64,000 nt of DNA from a bacterium (lineage in GTDB: Bacteria; Electryoneota; RPQS01). This document shows positions 61,601-64,000 of the stretch, piece by piece. The notes beneath the pieces were generated by a model that did no database searches, had not been told where the DNA came from, and saw only the letters and a list, made by a program, of their open reading frames with translations. The DNA lies in assembly GCA_023382385.1 (NCBI GenBank), contig JAHDVH010000002.1, positions 68,957 to 132,956 on the forward strand, written 5' to 3'. The position numbers and the translations under genes are program-made. Position 1 is the first letter of the stretch, and every line of letters begins with the position of its first letter.

Positions 61601-64000
61601 ACACGCTACAATTTCAGCGGGATATGCAAAGCTGAGGTCAACTATGCATATCCGTCGGGTTCGTGGATACTGATTGACGATTCGGTCGCGGTGGACTCGC
61701 TGGTCTGGCCGGTCGGCGCGCAAGGCGGCAACAGCGTGCGGGTGCGCGTGACTTCACACCAGTATCCTACGGCGGGCGACACATCCAATGCGAATTTTGT
61801 CGTTCAATATCCATTCCTGCAGGTAACGTCTCCGAATACAGCCGTGACATGGTTGACGGGAACGACACAGAGCGTGACGTGGAATCACAGCAACATCATC
61901 GGTAATTTTAATGTTTATGTCAATCGAGCTTATCCGACGGGAAGTTGGGAGCTGATTGCATTGAATCAGTCGGGAACTTCGTTCGCCTGGCTGGTAGACG
62001 GCCCGCCGACGACAACGGCGCGGATTCGTGTGACGTCGGTCAATCTCCCGACTTACTATGACGAATCCAACGTAAACTTCACGATCGGTGACGGAACTCC
62101 GGGGATCACAGTGACGGCGCCGAACGGCGGAGAAAGCTGGATGGTCGGCACGAATCAGACAATCACGTGGTCGCGCAACGTCGCGGACGGACCGGTAACG
62201 GTTTCGTTGAATCGCGGCTATCCGACGGGCACCTGGGAAGATATTGTCACGAACAACACCGGCAACAGCCAAGGCTGGACAGTAACGGGTCCGGTGACCT
62301 CGAATGCGCGCATCCGTGTGACGCTGAATTCGAACGGCGCGATTACAGACGTTTCGAATTCAAATTTCTCCATTGTTCAGCCGTCGCTTTCGCTTAGCGT
62401 GCCGAACGGCGGCGAGAGTTACAACGTGGGAGCCACGATACCGGTGACGTTTATGCGCACGAACGCGACGGGTAACGTCACGGTTCAGTTGATGCGGAAC
62501 TTTCCCGGAGGTTCATGGGAAACTCTGTCGACCACAGTTTCCACCTCATCGTATAACTGGGTGGCAACAGGCCCGGGCACGAGCACGGCACGGATGCGAA
62601 TAACGCTCAACAGCGATCCGTCGGTGGGGGATACGAGCGCGGCAAACTTCACAATTGTTCAGCCGTCACTCACGCTGGTGACACCGAACGGCGGCGAAGT
62701 TTGGAGCATCGGAACGACGCAGACGATTCGTTGGACGCGGCAATCGGCTGCCGGCGGGGTGCGGGTGATGCTGAATCGCGATTACCCGACGGGAAGTTGG
62801 GAACAGCTCGCGAACTCCGTGACGGTGGATACGCTGTCGTGGGTCGTCAACTCACCGCAATCAAATGCGGCAAGAATTCGCATTTATGTGGTTAACACAC
62901 CAACATTAGCGGATACGAGCGCTGCGAATTTCACGATTAACGCTCCGGCGTTGACGATTGTTTCACCGAACGGTGGAGAGAATCTGCTCATTAACGCACC
63001 GCATACGATTCGCTGGTCGCGACAGAACGCGAGCGGGAACGTCACCGTTCAGTTCATGCGGAACTATCCGAGCGGATCATGGGAACAACTGGCCAACAAC
63101 GTCGCGGTTGACACGCTCGTCTGGACGCCAACCGGCGCGGCAAACAGCAACGTCCGTGTGCGCATTTTTCTAACGACGCAGAGTTCCACAGGCGACACGT
63201 CGAACGCCAACTTTGCGCTGGTAGCGCCATCGCTTACGGTAGCTTCGCCGAACGGCGGAGAAGTATGGCCAATCGGAACGCAACAGGTAGTGCGTTTCAC
63301 CCGCAGTAACGCCGGCGGGAATGCAACGGTGCAGTTGAACCGCAACGGCGGAACAGGAGCATGGGAAACGCTCACGACGAATTGCGCAGTGGACACGTTT
63401 GCGTGGACAGTCACGGGAGCTGCGAGCACAAACTCCCTCGTACGAGTGCGTTTGAGTAGTGACACAACCATCACAGACGTTTCAAATGCGACATTCACGA
63501 TCGCACAGCCCGCTCTTACGGTAGTTTCACCGAACGGCGGAGAGCAATTGACAGTCGGTGGGGCTTCAATCGTGAGATTCTCGCGCAGCTACGCGAGCGG
63601 TGCAGTCACCATAAAACTTAACCGGAACTATCCGGCCGGTGCCTGGGAAACGCTGACGAGTTCTTGCGTTGCCGACACATTCGTCTGGAATGTCAGCGGG
63701 GCGGCCAGCACAGCGGCGCGGATCAGCGTAGAGTTAACTGCAGGCGGCGCGACAACCGACGTATCGAACGCGAACTTCTCGATAGTGCAACGGACACTCG
63801 CACTAACTTCGCATCACAGTGGAACGTACTACGTCGGCACGACGAGTCCCGTTACTTTCACGCGCACGAATGCGGACGGTGCCGTCACAATTCAGCTAAA
63901 CAGAAGCTATCCAAACGGAGCTTGGGAAACGCTGGCGACAGGCGTCACGGTTAACAGCCATAATTGGACGGTCACTTCTCCCGTTAGCGCGAGCGCGCGG
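58682..64000 (+). CDS. giant secreted BNR-propeller protein with Ig-like repeats, C-terminus cut
   Basis: The frame is open from ATG 58682 to the window end, at least 1773 residues; GTG 58667 in frame is an alternative start. The N-terminus (MGKQQLRHMWAMCLWVSVLA) is a signal peptide. Residues about 105-765 form sortilin/BNR-type propellers with at least ten TNGG-or-TDGG-x2-W motifs such as WKTTNGGTSWTPL. From about residue 765 eleven tandem repeats of about 94 residues begin, most with PNGGE, then TIxW, NRxYPxGxWE and S-x-F-x-I; they resemble the Kre9/KNH-type beta-sandwich. It is probably a surface or adhesion protein. The sorting domain, if any, is beyond the window. Confidence 0.85.
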   Translation, partial: MGKQQLRHMWAMCLWVSVLAIGMTPFRNALQAADGQVDYFAQFQQQDSAFRTVFDPNESPGKGMGWKPYNRFMWFYGQRLTPGVDIDPVARRMEAWEVKQATRQPNSPLDENWTSIGPTNFAGRMLCIAWHPTNTSIIYVGSASGGLWKTTNGGTSWTPLTDNLPSLAIGAVALDPSNPNIIYIGTGEGSFNVDAVYGAGVFKSTDGGATWNTTGLSWTQSQSRAVNEIVIDPTNTQIVYAACNSSVGGIFKSTNGGTTWTQYHTGDVKDLAMHPDSSNVLYCALGYPWGTTNNGIYKSTNGGVNWTQLTSGLPTGTGHGRVELSISRSNPLIVYAGISQTISAGAGLLGIYRTTDGGANWSLRSTSPNMYSGQGWYNLVCEVNPTNSNEVWSNGLDAYKSTDGGANWTRMTIWSYPEGNSQYAHADHHAMAFMPGNPSTVLLGTDGGIFKSTNGGTSWTGLNSGLVTYQYYAICNDALQPNVAFGGTQDNGTNKYNNSSTHTRPLGGDGGYCNVDFTNSNIVYATTQRGNHYKSTNGGTSFSAIQSGISGAGAWVTPRVMDPSNPNILYTGTNLVYKTTNGGSSWTAISGALDASYISCLAVAPSDPQTIYVGYEGYDGKVFKTNNGGTNWTNIESGIPERYPTYLAVDPLNRDIVYCTVSGYGSGHVWKSTNGGASWSNSSTGLPDIPVNCIVIDQSDGNKLYAATDLGVYYSSNAGGSWSDYSTGLPNVVVDFLALHPTSGKLRAGTHGRGMWETPTSAPSITVLSPNGGEQWNTSVQQTITWATGGIGGNVSIEINRSYPTGSWESISSSTANDGTHTWTPTLAASAARIRVISTSQPSIGDTSNANFSIATPFITVISPNGGENWTVGQTQTIRWTKSPTIGNVQVRIKRDFPNGVWEFIALTSDTFYNWTVSSPTGNNCRIYVYQDGNQSVADTSNSNFAISGPYLVVNQPNGGEVLYPGQNYSIKWTRYNFSGICKAEVNYAYPSGSWILIDDSVAVDSLVWPVGAQGGNSVRVRVTSHQYPTAGDTSNANFVVQYPFLQVTSPNTAVTWLTGTTQSVTWNHSNIIGNFNVYVNRAYPTGSWELIALNQSGTSFAWLVDGPPTTTARIRVTSVNLPTYYDESNVNFTIGDGTPGITVTAPNGGESWMVGTNQTITWSRNVADGPVTVSLNRGYPTGTWEDIVTNNTGNSQGWTVTGPVTSNARIRVTLNSNGAITDVSNSNFSIVQPSLSLSVPNGGESYNVGATIPVTFMRTNATGNVTVQLMRNFPGGSWETLSTTVSTSSYNWVATGPGTSTARMRITLNSDPSVGDTSAANFTIVQPSLTLVTPNGGEVWSIGTTQTIRWTRQSAAGGVRVMLNRDYPTGSWEQLANSVTVDTLSWVVNSPQSNAARIRIYVVNTPTLADTSAANFTINAPALTIVSPNGGENLLINAPHTIRWSRQNASGNVTVQFMRNYPSGSWEQLANNVAVDTLVWTPTGAANSNVRVRIFLTTQSSTGDTSNANFALVAPSLTVASPNGGEVWPIGTQQVVRFTRSNAGGNATVQLNRNGGTGAWETLTTNCAVDTFAWTVTGAASTNSLVRVRLSSDTTITDVSNATFTIAQPALTVVSPNGGEQLTVGGASIVRFSRSYASGAVTIKLNRNYPAGAWETLTSSCVADTFVWNVSGAASTAARISVELTAGGATTDVSNANFSIVQRTLALTSHHSGTYYVGTTSPVTFTRTNADGAVTIQLNRSYPNGAWETLATGVTVNSHNWTVTSPVSASAR
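60976..64000 (+). repeat. eleven tandem 282-nt coding repeats
   Basis: The repeat starts lie near 60976, 61258, 61537, 61810, 62098, 62383, 62668, 62953, 63232, 63517 and 63796, a period of about 282 nt (94 codons). The conserved start codes for SPNGGE in most copies; the fourth has SPNTAV and the eleventh SHHSGT. Copies differ enough at DNA level to look old, not freshly amplified. Confidence 0.8.

Noticed and set aside
60976-64000. Recent repeat expansion or recombination hot spot
   Set aside because: The eleven copies differ widely at the DNA level and keep only key residues, so they are old domain repeats, not a recent expansion.

Overview
This 64 kb stretch comes from a bacterial chromosome. 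It carries no phage, insertion sequence, CRISPR array, rRNA or tRNA that I can recognise. The gene content points to the wider Fibrobacteres-Chlorobi-Bacteroidetes (FCB) superphylum: a SprA-type outer-membrane translocon, PorV/PorQ-like proteins, a type IX sorting domain on a secreted protein, and an alternative complex III joined to a heme-copper oxidase. Two traits argue against Bacteroidota proper. Many genes have strong purine-rich ribosome binding sites, and the best promoters are ordinary TTGACA-N17-TATATT type. An uncultured FCB lineage (Calditrichota, Zixibacteria, Electryoneota or similar) is my inference, not something the sequence proves.

Layout. 1-2.2 kb: a membrane protein cut by the window edge, behind a promoter covered with TTTGCAA half-sites, and a secreted sugar-dehydrogenase-like protein. 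2.3-7.7 kb (+): a metal module (Cys-rich exported protein, TonB-dependent receptor, three YHS/TRASH-like domains in two proteins, a barrel-like protein) followed by a lipoprotein. 7.7-8.5 kb (-): a secreted thioredoxin-like protein. 8.8-23.2 kb (-): a 14-gene respiratory operon actABCDEF, diheme cytochrome c, coxBA, ctaA, ctaB, ctaG, a 49-residue membrane protein and coxC. It encodes quinol oxidation by alternative complex III, transfer through cytochrome c, oxygen reduction by an A2-type oxidase, and the heme A and copper assembly factors. 23.7-31.6 kb (-): a ThuA/CARDB/heparinase-like secreted protein, a TPR lipoprotein and a secreted papain-fold protein with a type IX sorting domain. 32.3-35.1 kb (+): aconitase and a VOC protein. 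35.1-41.6 kb: a DUF486 membrane protein, a family 2 glycosyltransferase, a divergent patatin/POTRA/barrel protein, NAD synthetase and a DinB-like protein.

41.9-54.6 kb (-): a seven-gene operon led by sprA, then an M28 peptidase, a Ppx/GppA phosphatase, a lipoprotein, a BNR-propeller protein with a sorting-like tail, and two PorV/PorQ-family barrels. It looks like a secretion locus with its shuttle proteins and a possible cargo. 55.1-58.1 kb (+): two tandem MATE transporters behind a leader that has all the parts of a transcription-attenuating riboswitch. 58.7 kb to the end (+): the first 1773 residues of a giant secreted protein, a BNR propeller followed by eleven tandem Ig-like repeats.

The least explained parts are the RNA-like elements. 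These are the MATE leader (duplicated GCGATGGG, intrinsic terminator, GEMM-like core), a leader with terminator before the papain-fold gene, a hairpin that buries a ribosome binding site, a structured 200-nt element at 41.7 kb with a ten-codon ORF, and a promoter-terminator unit at 58.2-58.4 kb.
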